From: Acinetobacter bereziniae
GTDB lineage: Bacteria; Pseudomonadota; Gammaproteobacteria; Pseudomonadales; Moraxellaceae
Length of the DNA: 33,042 nucleotides
Assembly (NCBI GenBank): GCA_009912575.1
Contig: WNDP01000037.1
Coordinates: 1-33,042 of the forward strand
Direction: 5' to 3'
Part shown: positions 8,775 to 16,961 of the stretch, piece after piece
How the letters are laid out: every line of letters starts with the position of its first letter
How positions within the stretch are numbered: position 1 is the stretch's first letter
Translations under genes and position numbers: made by a program
Notes under the pieces: generated by a model
Told to the model about the DNA's origin: nothing
The model's input: only the letters and a program-made list of their open reading frames with translations
The model's database searches: none

Positions 8775-9129
8775 TATGCGGATTGCATGTCATGTCGTTT
8801 TTGGGTTTGTTTGTTAAAATGATTTTGTTGTAAAACGAAAAAATTTAAAAGATGAACAAACCCGATTTTTTTTAAAATAATTTACATAATCACTGAATAA
8901 AATTAGGTAAACTGGGCTGGATAGAACGGTCCGTCTATGATTGATCATTTTTTCTAAAAGATCAATTCATTAAGTTCTAAAACCTATATATAAAATGGAT
9001 ATTTAAAAGATAATTTTATTGAAAAATAAGGCATTTATGTAAAATTAGTTTGAAAATATTATATTTAATTTTTATATATTGAGGTAAAATCAAAATTCAT
9101 TTGAATGTAACATTTTGACTTAAACTGAC
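8775..9129. other. AT-rich intergenic region recR-rnd
   Basis: No gene is seen in these 355 bases. GGGTTTGTT (8803-8811) can pair with AACAAACCC (8855-8863), which is followed by an eight-T run. This is a possible recR terminator with an unusually long loop. Further on, TTGATC and GATCAA flank a T-rich loop near 8940-8966. The rest is very AT-rich and should contain the rnd promoter. Confidence 0.4.
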
Positions 9130-10272
9130 ATGTTTCAATTTATTAATCAACAGGCTGAACTTGAACATGTGTTGAATTTAATGCAACACACGACGACCTA
9201 TGGCCTTGACACCGAATTTATCAAAGTGGATACACTTTGGCCAAAACTTGGTGTTTTTCAAATCAATGTCAATGGCCAAGTCTTCTTGCTTGATGGTACA
9301 ACCCTGAATTTAAATCAGTTTTGGAATCAACTTTTTCAGGCACAGCAAAATGTTTTTCATGCTTGTGGTGAGGATATTGATTTAATTTATCATTATGCTG
9401 ACAAAAAGAATTTGGAAAATGTTTTTGACACGCAAGTTGCACTGTCATTTCTAGGGCATGGATTACAAGTCAGTTATCAAAATGCATTGAAATTAGTTTT
9501 AGACATCGAGATTGATAAAGATCAAACACGTTCAGATTGGCTAGCTCGTCCTTTGACCTGTGAGCAAATGAATTATGCTGCCAACGATGTTTTATATATA
9601 ATGAGTTTGGCTGAAAAAGTGAAAGCCGAACTGGAGCAAAAGCAGTTATATCAACAAGTCTTGGAAGATTGTCAAAATCTGACCTTTGAAATTGCTTCAG
9701 AAACACCAAAAGAAAAATTATATAGTGATATTGGTAATTATCGTCATTCACGCAAACAACTGATGCAATTACAGCAATTGAGTGTTTGGCGAGAAGAAAT
9801 GGTGAAAGCGCTTAATCAACCACGTAGCTTTATACTTAAAAATGCGACAATGATTGATTTGGTTGAAGTCAACCCAAAAAATAATTTTCAACTGTCTAAT
9901 GTAAAGGGAATACGTCCAAATATTGTCCGTGAACATGGAAAAACGATTTTAGACTTATTAAAGTTTTTACCAGAAATGGATGAATGGCCACTCCGTATTG
10001 CTCGACCGATCAAGCATTCATCACAGGGTATTACTGTTGAGGTTGATGAGCTGATTACTCAGATTTCAACAGATACACATGTGCCAAAAGAAGTATTAAT
10101 GCGAAAAAAATGGCTGAATGCCTTATATCATCATGTCGTTTTTCATGGAAAAGAGCAGAATTTGCCTCGCTATTTACTCGGCTGGCGTTATGACTTGCTT
10201 ACGCAACCTTTAATTCAACTGTTGCATGAAGATATCAACTTTTTGAGTAAGCAAATGAAAGTGAATGAGTAA
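9130..10272 (+). CDS. rnd: ribonuclease D
   Basis: A 380-residue 3'-to-5' exoribonuclease of the DEDDy group, acting in tRNA and stable RNA maturation. The exonuclease residues are Asp27 and Glu29 (GLDTEF), Asp82 (CGEDIDL) and Tyr149/Asp153 (YAANDVLYI), all in the expected order. The C-terminal half holds the HRDC region (LQQLSVWREEMVKALNQPR and downstream). The length matches the family. The ATG has no strong ribosome binding site. The stop codon lies inside a hairpin that probably ends the transcript. Confidence 0.94.
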   Translation: MFQFINQQAELEHVLNLMQHTTTYGLDTEFIKVDTLWPKLGVFQINVNGQVFLLDGTTLNLNQFWNQLFQAQQNVFHACGEDIDLIYHYADKKNLENVFDTQVALSFLGHGLQVSYQNALKLVLDIEIDKDQTRSDWLARPLTCEQMNYAANDVLYIMSLAEKVKAELEQKQLYQQVLEDCQNLTFEIASETPKEKLYSDIGNYRHSRKQLMQLQQLSVWREEMVKALNQPRSFILKNATMIDLVEVNPKNNFQLSNVKGIRPNIVREHGKTILDLLKFLPEMDEWPLRIARPIKHSSQGITVEVDELITQISTDTHVPKEVLMRKKWLNALYHHVVFHGKEQNLPRYLLGWRYDLLTQPLIQLLHEDINFLSKQMKVNE

Positions 10273-10317
10273 TTTGAGGTTTGCCTCTAAGCGATTACTC
10301 ATTCATATAAGTTTTTA
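10262..10317 (+). terminator. probable rnd terminator (nested hairpin)
   Basis: TGAATGAGTAAT (10262-10273) pairs perfectly with ATTACTCATTCA (10294-10305). An inner GAGG/CCTC hairpin lies inside the loop, and GTTTTT follows. The rnd stop codon is within the left arm. Confidence 0.55.
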
Positions 10318-10464
10318 AAGATAGTCATTTATAACTCCATTTATTTTGTGCAAAGTTTTAACAATTGATTATAAATAACGACTGATACGTTAAATTTCGA
10401 TAATGTATCTGTCGTTTTTTTCATGTATGCTGTCACATAAGTTTTATAGAAGCTGTTGTTTAAA

Positions 10465-10770
10465 ATGCATTGTGATATTTATAAATCGAGCAAAAAAGAT
10501 GAAATGTATCTTTACGTGGCTCGTCCTGATCATCCAAACCATGATGAAAATGCAGACCCATTAGAGGTTTTGTCTGAACCTGTTCGTATCGCTTTTGGTC
10601 GTGCGACACATGTTATGCATCTTGAATTAAATGAATCAAGAAAGCTTGCACGTGTGAATGTATTACATGTTATTGATTCATTAACAACGAAAGGCTTCTT
10701 TCTTCAAATGCCACCAGAAGGATTAATCAATCCGAATGCGGCTGAACCAGAGGGGCTACGCGGTGCTTGA
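10465..10770 (+). CDS. YcgL domain-containing protein
   Basis: A 101-residue small cytosolic protein of the YcgL family, function unknown. [22 protein letters not shown] matches the family start, and GFFLQMPPE near the end is the conserved C-terminal motif. The frame is open from a TTG at 10456, but the family alignment favours the ATG at 10465. It begins a tight plus-strand cluster: its last codons overlap the next gene, and MoxR and VWA genes follow. Confidence 0.9.
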   Translation: MHCDIYKSSKKDEMYLYVARPDHPNHDENADPLEVLSEPVRIAFGRATHVMHLELNESRKLARVNVLHVIDSLTTKGFFLQMPPEGLINPNAAEPEGLRGA

Positions 10771-11176
10771 TCAGTTATCAGGAATATGGGCAAATTTTTT
10801 AGAATTATTGGATTCTATCCCAGAAGATAATATTGCAATCACTGTCTATATTCTTGGGACGCTCTTGATTTTATGGTGTTGGTATTCAATCTCAAAAAGA
10901 TTACCATTGCCACTTGGTGGTATTACATGGATCATTGTATTTGCAGTTCTTGCAACACCAACCATTTCTGAAGGACCAAACTCAGCAATTGCACCTGCGA
11001 TATTTGGATTGTTATTTGGAATTTTAACCAAAGATTCTGCATTGATTTGGTCGAATATCGCCCTGATTGCATTTGTAATGGGTGTTGGACTGATTATTGG
11101 ATTTTTTTGGTCTAAATACAAAAGCACCAAAAATACGCAAGCAAACGCTGTAGCTAAAAATATTTCACCACTTTAA
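10763..11176 (+). CDS. small integral membrane protein
   Basis: A membrane protein of about 137 residues and unknown function. Three to four hydrophobic segments are visible: [45 protein letters not shown] and [19 protein letters not shown] Lys-rich tail follows. I chose the GTG at 10763, which overlaps the end of the YcgL gene by 8 bases and has GAGGGG 7 bases upstream. The alternative ATG at 10736 lies well inside the YcgL gene and would add nine polar residues. Translational coupling with YcgL is likely. It precedes a MoxR-VWA pair and may be a membrane partner of it, which is inference from context only. Confidence 0.78.
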   Translation: MLDQLSGIWANFLELLDSIPEDNIAITVYILGTLLILWCWYSISKRLPLPLGGITWIIVFAVLATPTISEGPNSAIAPAIFGLLFGILTKDSALIWSNIALIAFVMGVGLIIGFFWSKYKSTKNTQANAVAKNISPL

Positions 11177-11196
11177 ATAAAAAATAAAGGTCATTT

Positions 11197-12048
11197 ATGT
11201 CTGTCGATACACAACAATTCACAGGTACTGAACAGTATATTGCAACTGATAGTTTAAAACTGGCTGTAAAAGCAGCTCGCGCCTTGCAGAAACCGCTTTT
11301 AGTCAAAGGTGAGCCGGGGACTGGTAAAACCTTACTCGCGGAGCAAGTTGCAGAAAGTTTAGGGCTTAAACTGATTACTTGGCACATTAAATCGACAACA
11401 AAAGCACAGCAAGGCTTATATGAGTATGATGCTGTGTCACGTTTACGTGACAGTCAGTTGGGCGATGACCGTGTCTATGACATCAAAAATTATATTAAGC
11501 CCGGAAAGTTGTGGGAAGCGTTTACCAGCGAATCACGTTGTGTATTGTTGATTGATGAAATTGATAAAGCAGACATTGAATTTCCAAATGACTTACTGCA
11601 TGAATTAGACAAAATGTCCTTTTTTGTCTATGAAACTGGTGAAACAATTACAGCTACTCAGCGCCCAATTGTGATTATCACTTCAAATAATGAAAAAGAA
11701 CTTCCTGATGCCTTTTTACGTCGTTGTTTCTTTCATTATATTGAATTCCCTGATGAAGCAACCATGCGTGAAATTATTGCGGTACATTTTCCAAAGATCT
11801 CAGGTACTTTGGTCTCTGAAGCACTACAAGTATTTTTTAAATTACGTCAAGTTCCTGGTTTGAAAAAGCCACCTTCAACTTCTGAACTGATTGATTGGTT
11901 GAGTTTGCTCATGGCAGACGATATGCCGGAAGATGTATTGCGTAATCATGATAAGGCCAAAGCAATTCCACCATTGTATGGTGCGTTAATTAAGAATGAG
12001 CAAGATGTTCAATTGCTTGAACGCTTAGCCTTTATGTCACGTCGATAA
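11197..12048 (+). CDS. MoxR-type AAA+ ATPase
   Basis: A 283-residue AAA+ ATPase of the MoxR/CoxD-like group, chaperone-like ATPases that usually act with a VWA-domain protein to mature or remodel a target complex. Walker A is GEPGTGKT (38-45), Walker B is VLLIDEID (116-123), and sensor and arginine-finger regions are at IITSNNEKELPDAFLRRC. An AAGG ribosome binding site precedes the ATG. The VWA gene starts 15 bases after its stop, and the pairing is diagnostic. The target is not identifiable from this window. Confidence 0.93.
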   Translation: MSVDTQQFTGTEQYIATDSLKLAVKAARALQKPLLVKGEPGTGKTLLAEQVAESLGLKLITWHIKSTTKAQQGLYEYDAVSRLRDSQLGDDRVYDIKNYIKPGKLWEAFTSESRCVLLIDEIDKADIEFPNDLLHELDKMSFFVYETGETITATQRPIVIITSNNEKELPDAFLRRCFFHYIEFPDEATMREIIAVHFPKISGTLVSEALQVFFKLRQVPGLKKPPSTSELIDWLSLLMADDMPEDVLRNHDKAKAIPPLYGALIKNEQDVQLLERLAFMSRR

Positions 12049-12063
12049 TGAGGAGATTGCAAC

Positions 12064-13251
12064 ATGTTTGTGCGATTATTTTATACCCTCAGAAAATATG
12101 GTGTACCCGTATCGACACGTGAATTGATTGATTTAAATCAAGCCATCAGTGAAGGTTTAGTTTTTGCTGATCAAGATGATTTCTATCAATTGGTGAAAAC
12201 GGTCATGGTCAAAGATGAACGCTTCTTTGATAAATATGACCGTGCCATGAAAGATTATTTTGAAGGTATTCATACCTTTGAAATTGATGATTTGCTCAGT
12301 AAAGTTCAAAAGCTACCAAAGGATTGGTTTGATTTAGAACTGTTTGAAAAGCACCTCACACCAGAACAACGTGCTGAATTAATGAAAGCAGGTTCACTTG
12401 AAGAATTGATGAAAATGTTGGAAGAGCGTTTACGTGAACAACATAAAAAACATCAAGGTGGCAACCGTATGGTTGGTACAGGGGGAACTTCGCCATTTGG
12501 TGCTTTTGGAGACCATCCAGAGGGTGTGCGAATTGGTGGACCGAGCCGTAAGAATTCAGCGGTAAAAGTATGGGAACAACGTAAATACCAAAATTTGGAT
12601 GATGAACAGATTTTAGGTACTCGACAAATGCAAATGGCTTTACGTCGATTGCGTAAGTTTGCTCGTCAAGGTGCAGCAGAAGAGCTGGATATTAATAGCA
12701 CCATCTATGAAACAGCCAAACAAGGGATATTGGATGTACAAATGGTCCCTGAACGTCGTAACCGTATCAAAGTTTTGATGTTATTTGATGTTGGTGGTTC
12801 AATGGATTCGCATATTGCCCAATGCGAAAAGCTTTTTAGTGCAGCAAAAACAGAATTTAAAACGCTGGAATATTTTTATTTTCATAACTGCTTATACGAT
12901 TATGTTTGGAAAGATAACCATCGTCGCTCTTCTACACGAATGAATACATGGGATTTATTTAATACCTATGGTAAAGACTATCGTGTGATCGTGGTGGGGG
13001 ACGCGAGTATGGCACCCTATGAGTTAAAATCAGTTGGTGGATCTGTCGAATATATGAATGATGAAGCTGGTGATGTCTGGTTACGTCGCTTACGCAATCA
13101 TTTTGAAAAAACAGCATGGTTAAATCCAGAAGAGCAAGGCTATTGGCATTACATGCAAACCATCGCATTGATTAAGCAGATATTTGAAGACCATATGTTT
13201 CCAATGACCCTTAAAGGCATCGAGGATATGACCAAGTATTTGTCACGATAA
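12064..13251 (+). CDS. VWA domain-containing CoxE-like protein
   Basis: A 395-residue partner of the MoxR ATPase. The N-terminal 130 residues are helical, and a Gly-rich linker follows (GGNRMVGTGGTSPFGAFGD). The C-terminal half is a von Willebrand A-like domain beginning near residue 236 (KVLMLFDVGGSMDSH). Its metal site has Asp242 in the form D-V-G-G-S instead of the usual D-x-S-x-S, as is common in CoxE-type proteins. A GAGGAG ribosome binding site precedes the ATG. MoxR-VWA pairs function together in metallo-enzyme maturation or envelope stress in other bacteria. The role here is not determined. Confidence 0.9.
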   Translation: MFVRLFYTLRKYGVPVSTRELIDLNQAISEGLVFADQDDFYQLVKTVMVKDERFFDKYDRAMKDYFEGIHTFEIDDLLSKVQKLPKDWFDLELFEKHLTPEQRAELMKAGSLEELMKMLEERLREQHKKHQGGNRMVGTGGTSPFGAFGDHPEGVRIGGPSRKNSAVKVWEQRKYQNLDDEQILGTRQMQMALRRLRKFARQGAAEELDINSTIYETAKQGILDVQMVPERRNRIKVLMLFDVGGSMDSHIAQCEKLFSAAKTEFKTLEYFYFHNCLYDYVWKDNHRRSSTRMNTWDLFNTYGKDYRVIVVGDASMAPYELKSVGGSVEYMNDEAGDVWLRRLRNHFEKTAWLNPEEQGYWHYMQTIALIKQIFEDHMFPMTLKGIEDMTKYLSR

Positions 13252-13644
13252 ATTTGTAATAGCTTCAAAATCAAGTTTTTATTTAATTTTTTCTTTTCAT
13301 CAAAAGTTTGTATTGTTAGCCAAAATTGAGCATGAGGCTTATACATAAGATGCTATGAAATGTAATGAAATTAAAACAATGATGTTGCTATTTTCAATAA
13401 TGCCTAAGCTAATTTTAGCCACGAGCTAAGTAATCACACAGCTGTACTTGGTTTTCAGTGCAGGGGCAGCGAGGACAACAGTGTTCTGCGATTAGGTTTA
13501 TTGCTTTGAGAACTAACATTTTTACTACTCAGAATAACTCGATTTCGCAAATACTGCCGAAAATGAATTAAAAAATTGAACCACAAATAATGCTGAATTG
13601 CCAATAGGTTCATCAAACGACTTATATTTTAAAGAGGGATAGAT
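13252..13644. other. intergenic region VWA gene-trpB
   Basis: A stretch of 393 bases containing the candidate Cys-rich frame on the minus strand. No clear terminator follows the VWA gene. The GC-richer patch at about 13440-13495 could instead be structured RNA. An overlapping plus-strand frame at 13355-13429 has no tryptophan codons, so a trp-type attenuator is not supported. AGAGGG just before 13645 is the trpB ribosome binding site. Confidence 0.4.
13415..13519 (-). CDS. candidate 34-residue cysteine-rich protein
   Basis: A short reading frame divergent from trpB. It encodes MLVLKAINLIAEHCCPRC followed by PCTENQVQLCDYLARG, with five cysteines in 34 residues, four of them packed as C-C-x-x-C-x-C. 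That density is unlikely by chance in an AT-rich spacer, and the frame covers the only GC-richer stretch of the intergenic region. The pattern suggests metal binding. The ribosome binding site is weak (GAG about 9 bases before the ATG), and I know no named family. Treat it as a candidate gene. Confidence 0.45.
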   Translation of the reverse strand: MLVLKAINLIAEHCCPRCPCTENQVQLCDYLARG

Positions 13645-14853
13645 ATGGATCATCAAATTAATGGTATTGCATTACCAAATGAGCAAGGATTCTTTGGCGA
13701 ATATGGTGGGCAATTTATCCCACCACATTTAAAGGACGCAATGGATGAAATTAATGTGGCTTATGAAGAAATTCGTCAAACTGCTGAATTTCAAAATGAG
13801 TTGGCAGATTTGTTTGCACATTACGTTGGTCGTCCGAGCCCTTTGTTTTATGCAAAACGTCTTTCAGAGCAATTGGGTGGTGCACAAATTTATTTAAAGC
13901 GTGAAGACTTAAACCATACAGGTGCACATAAAATTAATCATTGTTTAGGTGAAGCTTTGCTTGCCAAATATATGGGGAAAACTAAAGTAATTGCAGAAAC
14001 GGGTGCAGGTCAACATGGTGTTGCTTTGGCGACAGCTTGTGCGTTGGTTGGGATTCCATGTGAAATTCACATGGGACAAGTCGATATTGAAAAAGAACAT
14101 CCAAACGTCGTTAAAATGAAAATTTTGGGTGCAAAGTTGGTTTCAGTAACGCAAGGCACTGCTACATTGAAAGATGCGGTTGATAGCGCATTTGAAGAAT
14201 ATTTAAAAGACCCAAAAAACTATATTTATGCGATTGGTTCTGTGGTTGGACCGCATCCCTTCCCAAAAATGGTACGTGATTTTCAATCTATCATTGGCAA
14301 TGAAATTAAAGTTCAAGCACAAGATCGTTTTGGAACTCAACCTGATTATGTGGTTGCCTGTGTAGGTGGTGGTTCTAATGCTATTGGTGCATTTACAGCA
14401 TTTTTGAATGATGCGAATGTTCAGTTGGTTGGTGTAGAACCTGCCGGGCATGGTTTAGATACTCAACAGCATTCAGCAACATTGACATTGGGTAAACCGA
14501 GCCAAATTCATGGTATGGCATGTTATGTACTTGAAGATGAGCAGGGAGAGCCATTGCCTGTGCATTCGATTGCGTCAGGTTTAGATTACCCTGGTGTAGG
14601 GCCTCAACATAGCTTTTTGAAAGATTTAGGGCGTGTAGAATACTCAACAGTGACAGACCAAGAATGTTTAGATGCCTTTATGCAACTTTCTCGTGTAGAA
14701 GGAATTGTTCCTGCATTGGAAAGTTCACATGCTGTAGCTTGGGCAATTCGTGAAGCACCGAAATTAGCGAAAGAAATTAAAATTGTAGTTAATCTTTCTG
14801 GGCGTGGTGATAAAGATGCCGACTATGTTGCTGGAAAGTTAAATCTCAACTGA
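13645..14853 (+). CDS. trpB: tryptophan synthase beta subunit (stand-alone)
   Basis: A 402-residue PLP enzyme that condenses indole with serine. The catalytic features are intact: HTGAHKIN with the PLP lysine at 96, ETGAGQHG with Glu118, the phosphate-binding GGGSNAIG (241-248) and NLSGRGDKD near the C-terminus. The length is normal. There is no trpA, trpF or other trp gene next to it, so it is either a second beta subunit beside a canonical trpBA elsewhere or the only one, relocated. Its wording ([32 protein letters not shown]) differs from the usual enterobacterial TrpB, which fits a paralogue subgroup. A clear terminator follows. Confidence 0.9.
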   Translation: MDHQINGIALPNEQGFFGEYGGQFIPPHLKDAMDEINVAYEEIRQTAEFQNELADLFAHYVGRPSPLFYAKRLSEQLGGAQIYLKREDLNHTGAHKINHCLGEALLAKYMGKTKVIAETGAGQHGVALATACALVGIPCEIHMGQVDIEKEHPNVVKMKILGAKLVSVTQGTATLKDAVDSAFEEYLKDPKNYIYAIGSVVGPHPFPKMVRDFQSIIGNEIKVQAQDRFGTQPDYVVACVGGGSNAIGAFTAFLNDANVQLVGVEPAGHGLDTQQHSATLTLGKPSQIHGMACYVLEDEQGEPLPVHSIASGLDYPGVGPQHSFLKDLGRVEYSTVTDQECLDAFMQLSRVEGIVPALESSHAVAWAIREAPKLAKEIKIVVNLSGRGDKDADYVAGKLNLN

Positions 14854-14872
14854 TTTAAAATTAAACAACCTA

Positions 14873-14897
14873 AAACCTAGCTTCGGCTGGGTTTTTA
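14873..14897 (+). terminator. trpB terminator
   Basis: The stem AACCTAGC with GCTGGGTT (one G-T pair) closes on a TTCG tetraloop and is followed by a T-rich run. It separates trpB from the nuclease-toxin gene. Confidence 0.85.
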
Positions 14898-14922
14898 TTT
14901 TCAGTAAAAATTTAAATATCAA

Positions 14923-15375
14923 ATGAGCGAAAGCTCCAGCAGTTTTAGAACAATTAATATTACTATTTCCGAGGTAGATGAATCTGTTTTACATAATCGA
15001 GATGCGCAAAATTCAGGGCTTCCTAGTAAGTTTATATCTGAAGTGGATAGTATTTTTCCTGATAGATCTTTGTCAAAACCACTTACACGCCTAAGGGATT
15101 GGACTACTAGGAATAATAATCGGAAGCATTCCTTAGCAATCTGTAAGGCACAAGATAGTAGCTATAGTGAATCATGTGATCCAGAAGTGAGCTGTCAATG
15201 CGATGAATATCCATTTGCTACAACATATCAAGGTGGAGATGCATTAGAAAACCCAGGAGTCTCTGTCAGGAGAATCGAAGCGAGTGATAATAAAAGTGCG
15301 GGTGCTAGATTAGGTGTTTTCTATACTCAACAACGTATTTTGGATGATGATGAATTTTATATTAATGTTGAATAG
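14923..15375 (+). CDS. orphan NucA/NucB-type DNase toxin domain
   Basis: A 150-residue protein whose C-terminal half is a NucA/NucB deoxyribonuclease domain. Core motifs are CDEYPFATTYQGG (93-105), SVRRIEASDNKSAGARLG (114-131) and the closing FYINV. Bacillus NucB has the equivalents DRDEWPMA and SVEYISPADNRGAGSWVG. Asp94/Glu95 and Asp122/Asn123 are likely active-site residues. In polymorphic toxins (Rhs, CdiA and others) this domain is a common C-terminal warhead. Here no carrier, PAAR or signal peptide is present, and an in-frame TAA lies at 14905-14907, so the product starts at or near 14923. The ribosome binding site is poor. Residues 1-50 are low in structure and may be linker remains. 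The next gene is the probable immunity partner. Confidence 0.85.
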   Translation: MSESSSSFRTINITISEVDESVLHNRDAQNSGLPSKFISEVDSIFPDRSLSKPLTRLRDWTTRNNNRKHSLAICKAQDSSYSESCDPEVSCQCDEYPFATTYQGGDALENPGVSVRRIEASDNKSAGARLGVFYTQQRILDDDEFYINVE

Positions 15376-15393
15376 TACAAAGTAACATTAAAA

Positions 15394-15417
15394 GTTCAGC
15401 AGTTTACACTGTTAAAC
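15394..15417 (+). promoter_or_regulatory. hairpin between nuclease and partner gene
   Basis: GTTCAGCAGT (15394-15403) pairs with ACTGTTAAAC (15408-15417) around TTAC, with one mismatch and one G-T pair. TTTATCT follows. It may act as a weak attenuator or a transcript-stabilising element between the two genes. Confidence 0.4.
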
Positions 15418-15462
15418 TTTATCTAAAATAAATTTGACATGAAAGTAAGGTGGATAATGAAT

Positions 15463-16890
15463 ATGAAAAATAGTGACTATGTTGGAAAAATTTTTAGCAA
15501 ATTAGTAATGATAAGTAAAATAAAACCAAATTCTACTTTAGCTGAAGCAGTATTACTTGAAAATTGTTTAGATAGAAGATTATCTGAAAATGTGTATGCG
15601 AATCAAAATTATCCATCAGTAGCGTTATCCGCAATTTGTGGAAAAATGTTAAATATTCATCAAGATATTACTAGAATTGAACAATTTAAAAAAATTGAGT
15701 CTGTCCATTTTTATGGCGCATTACGCAATGGTAAAGATCCGTACAAGATAAAAATAAAAAGTGAATATGAAACAGGTATTCCTCAATACATCAAGATAGG
15801 AACAATAGGGAATACAGTCATAACAACCGAACAGTTTCAGCCATGGTTTGATGCAGCCTTTCTAAGTGTTAAAAAAGATAATGCGTTAACTGAAATAAAC
15901 AAAGGTAGTGGAGTGATTAAAGTAGGTGACGATTATAAAGAACAAGATATCATTTTAAAAAAAGACACGATCATTACCAATACAAAAAAGGCTTTGCTGA
16001 GACAAGCTGGCATTGAGTATGTACAGGTTTATAAAAATACACGATTCGCAATATTGTGTGTAGATTACGAGTTAGAACATTTCAATAAAAATTTTGAATT
16101 GGAATACATTAAAGATTGTATGATCAGTTGGGGATATCATTTTGAAGTGATAAAAATTAAGCCATCAAGATATGAGTCAAATAATTGTTCAATAGATGAT
16201 TTTGAAATTACAACTGATATTGAAACATATATTCAGAATATTAAAAAAGTTACAGAAGATTTTGATTATATCGTTGCATGCGGTCTGGCTGTAGATCAGC
16301 ATCTTATCCAATTAGGTCTATTTAGATCCATTAATGAGTTAAGCGTATTAACTGAACAAGGTTTAGTTCATCAAAAAAAATATTTGATTGGAAATTCTTT
16401 TAAGATGATGGTTGGCGGTTTAAGAAGTCCAATAAAAAAAGAAACGATTAAATATCTCAATGAAAAAGGTATTCCATTTTGCACAAGGACAAAAACTTAT
16501 GAGGATCGAGCTATCGTAAGTTATATGCCTGGTTATATTCTTGATATTATTATCAATATGCATATTTTTATAAAACCAACGATTCTCAGCCATCTTTATA
16601 ACAAACCTGTTCAACCTGAATGGAAAATTGGCGTTTTAAATCATGATTTTGACTATCAAGGAATTGCTGAAAGTCAGCATAAATTTTTTTGGGGGTGTGC
16701 GAGTGATGTGCATTATGGTAAAGATGGGGAAATGAATACGACGAAGATTCCAGAAATTAAAATAATCAATGTGGAAAATGAACGTCCTGATATGCTGAAT
16801 TTCTTTAAGGAGTGTAATTGTTTTATTCCAGTCTTAAATGATAGTCATCAATTAAAAGCAGGTGATTATTTTTATTACCTAGAAATTTGA
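15463..16890 (+). CDS. degenerate MoeA-fold protein, putative immunity partner
   Basis: A protein of about 475 residues with the layout of molybdopterin molybdotransferase MoeA. Numbering here is from the first possible ATG at 15439. RRLSENVYANQNYPS (46-60) matches the MoeA GRxLAxDVxA-P region. VGDDYKEQDIILKKDTIIT (162-180) matches RxxGEDIxxGxxLxxxGxxL, and ALLRQAGIEYVQVYKNTRFAIL (185-206) matches the strand before TGDEL. NCFIPVLNDSHQLKAGDYF (460-478) matches the C-terminal NCFIVL...VEVGEWV. Active-site motifs are lost: SAMDGYA is SAICGKM, TGDE is VDYE, GGVSVG is CGLAVD and LPGNP is MPGYI. It is therefore unlikely to make molybdenum cofactor. AAGGTGG lies 9 bases before the ATG at 15463; 15439 and 15457 are alternatives. 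ATA and AGA codons are frequent, unlike its neighbours. The position after a nuclease toxin suggests immunity (inference). Confidence 0.75.
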   Translation: MKNSDYVGKIFSKLVMISKIKPNSTLAEAVLLENCLDRRLSENVYANQNYPSVALSAICGKMLNIHQDITRIEQFKKIESVHFYGALRNGKDPYKIKIKSEYETGIPQYIKIGTIGNTVITTEQFQPWFDAAFLSVKKDNALTEINKGSGVIKVGDDYKEQDIILKKDTIITNTKKALLRQAGIEYVQVYKNTRFAILCVDYELEHFNKNFELEYIKDCMISWGYHFEVIKIKPSRYESNNCSIDDFEITTDIETYIQNIKKVTEDFDYIVACGLAVDQHLIQLGLFRSINELSVLTEQGLVHQKKYLIGNSFKMMVGGLRSPIKKETIKYLNEKGIPFCTRTKTYEDRAIVSYMPGYILDIIINMHIFIKPTILSHLYNKPVQPEWKIGVLNHDFDYQGIAESQHKFFWGCASDVHYGKDGEMNTTKIPEIKIINVENERPDMLNFFKECNCFIPVLNDSHQLKAGDYFYYLEI

Positions 16891-16921
16891 AAATTCATCA
16901 TGATTTACAGTTGTTGATCAT

Positions 16922-16950
16922 ATAGCCCTCCATATGGAGGGTTATATTTT
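16922..16950 (+). terminator. terminator after MoeA-like gene
   Basis: ATAGCCCTCC with GGAGGGTTAT (one G-T pair) forms a near-perfect palindrome around CATATG, followed by ATTTTTATAA on the plus strand. It closes the toxin-partner unit before the converging CBS gene. Confidence 0.8.
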
Positions 16951-16961
16951 TATAATTTCAC

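Noticed and set aside
8934-8970. Hairpin TTGATC/GATCAA as an independent small RNA terminator
   Set aside because: The stem is only 6 bp with no T-run after it, and no RNA gene could be defined upstream.
13355-13429. 24-codon plus-strand frame as a trp leader peptide
   Set aside because: It has no tryptophan codons, and no terminator/antiterminator pair follows it before trpB.
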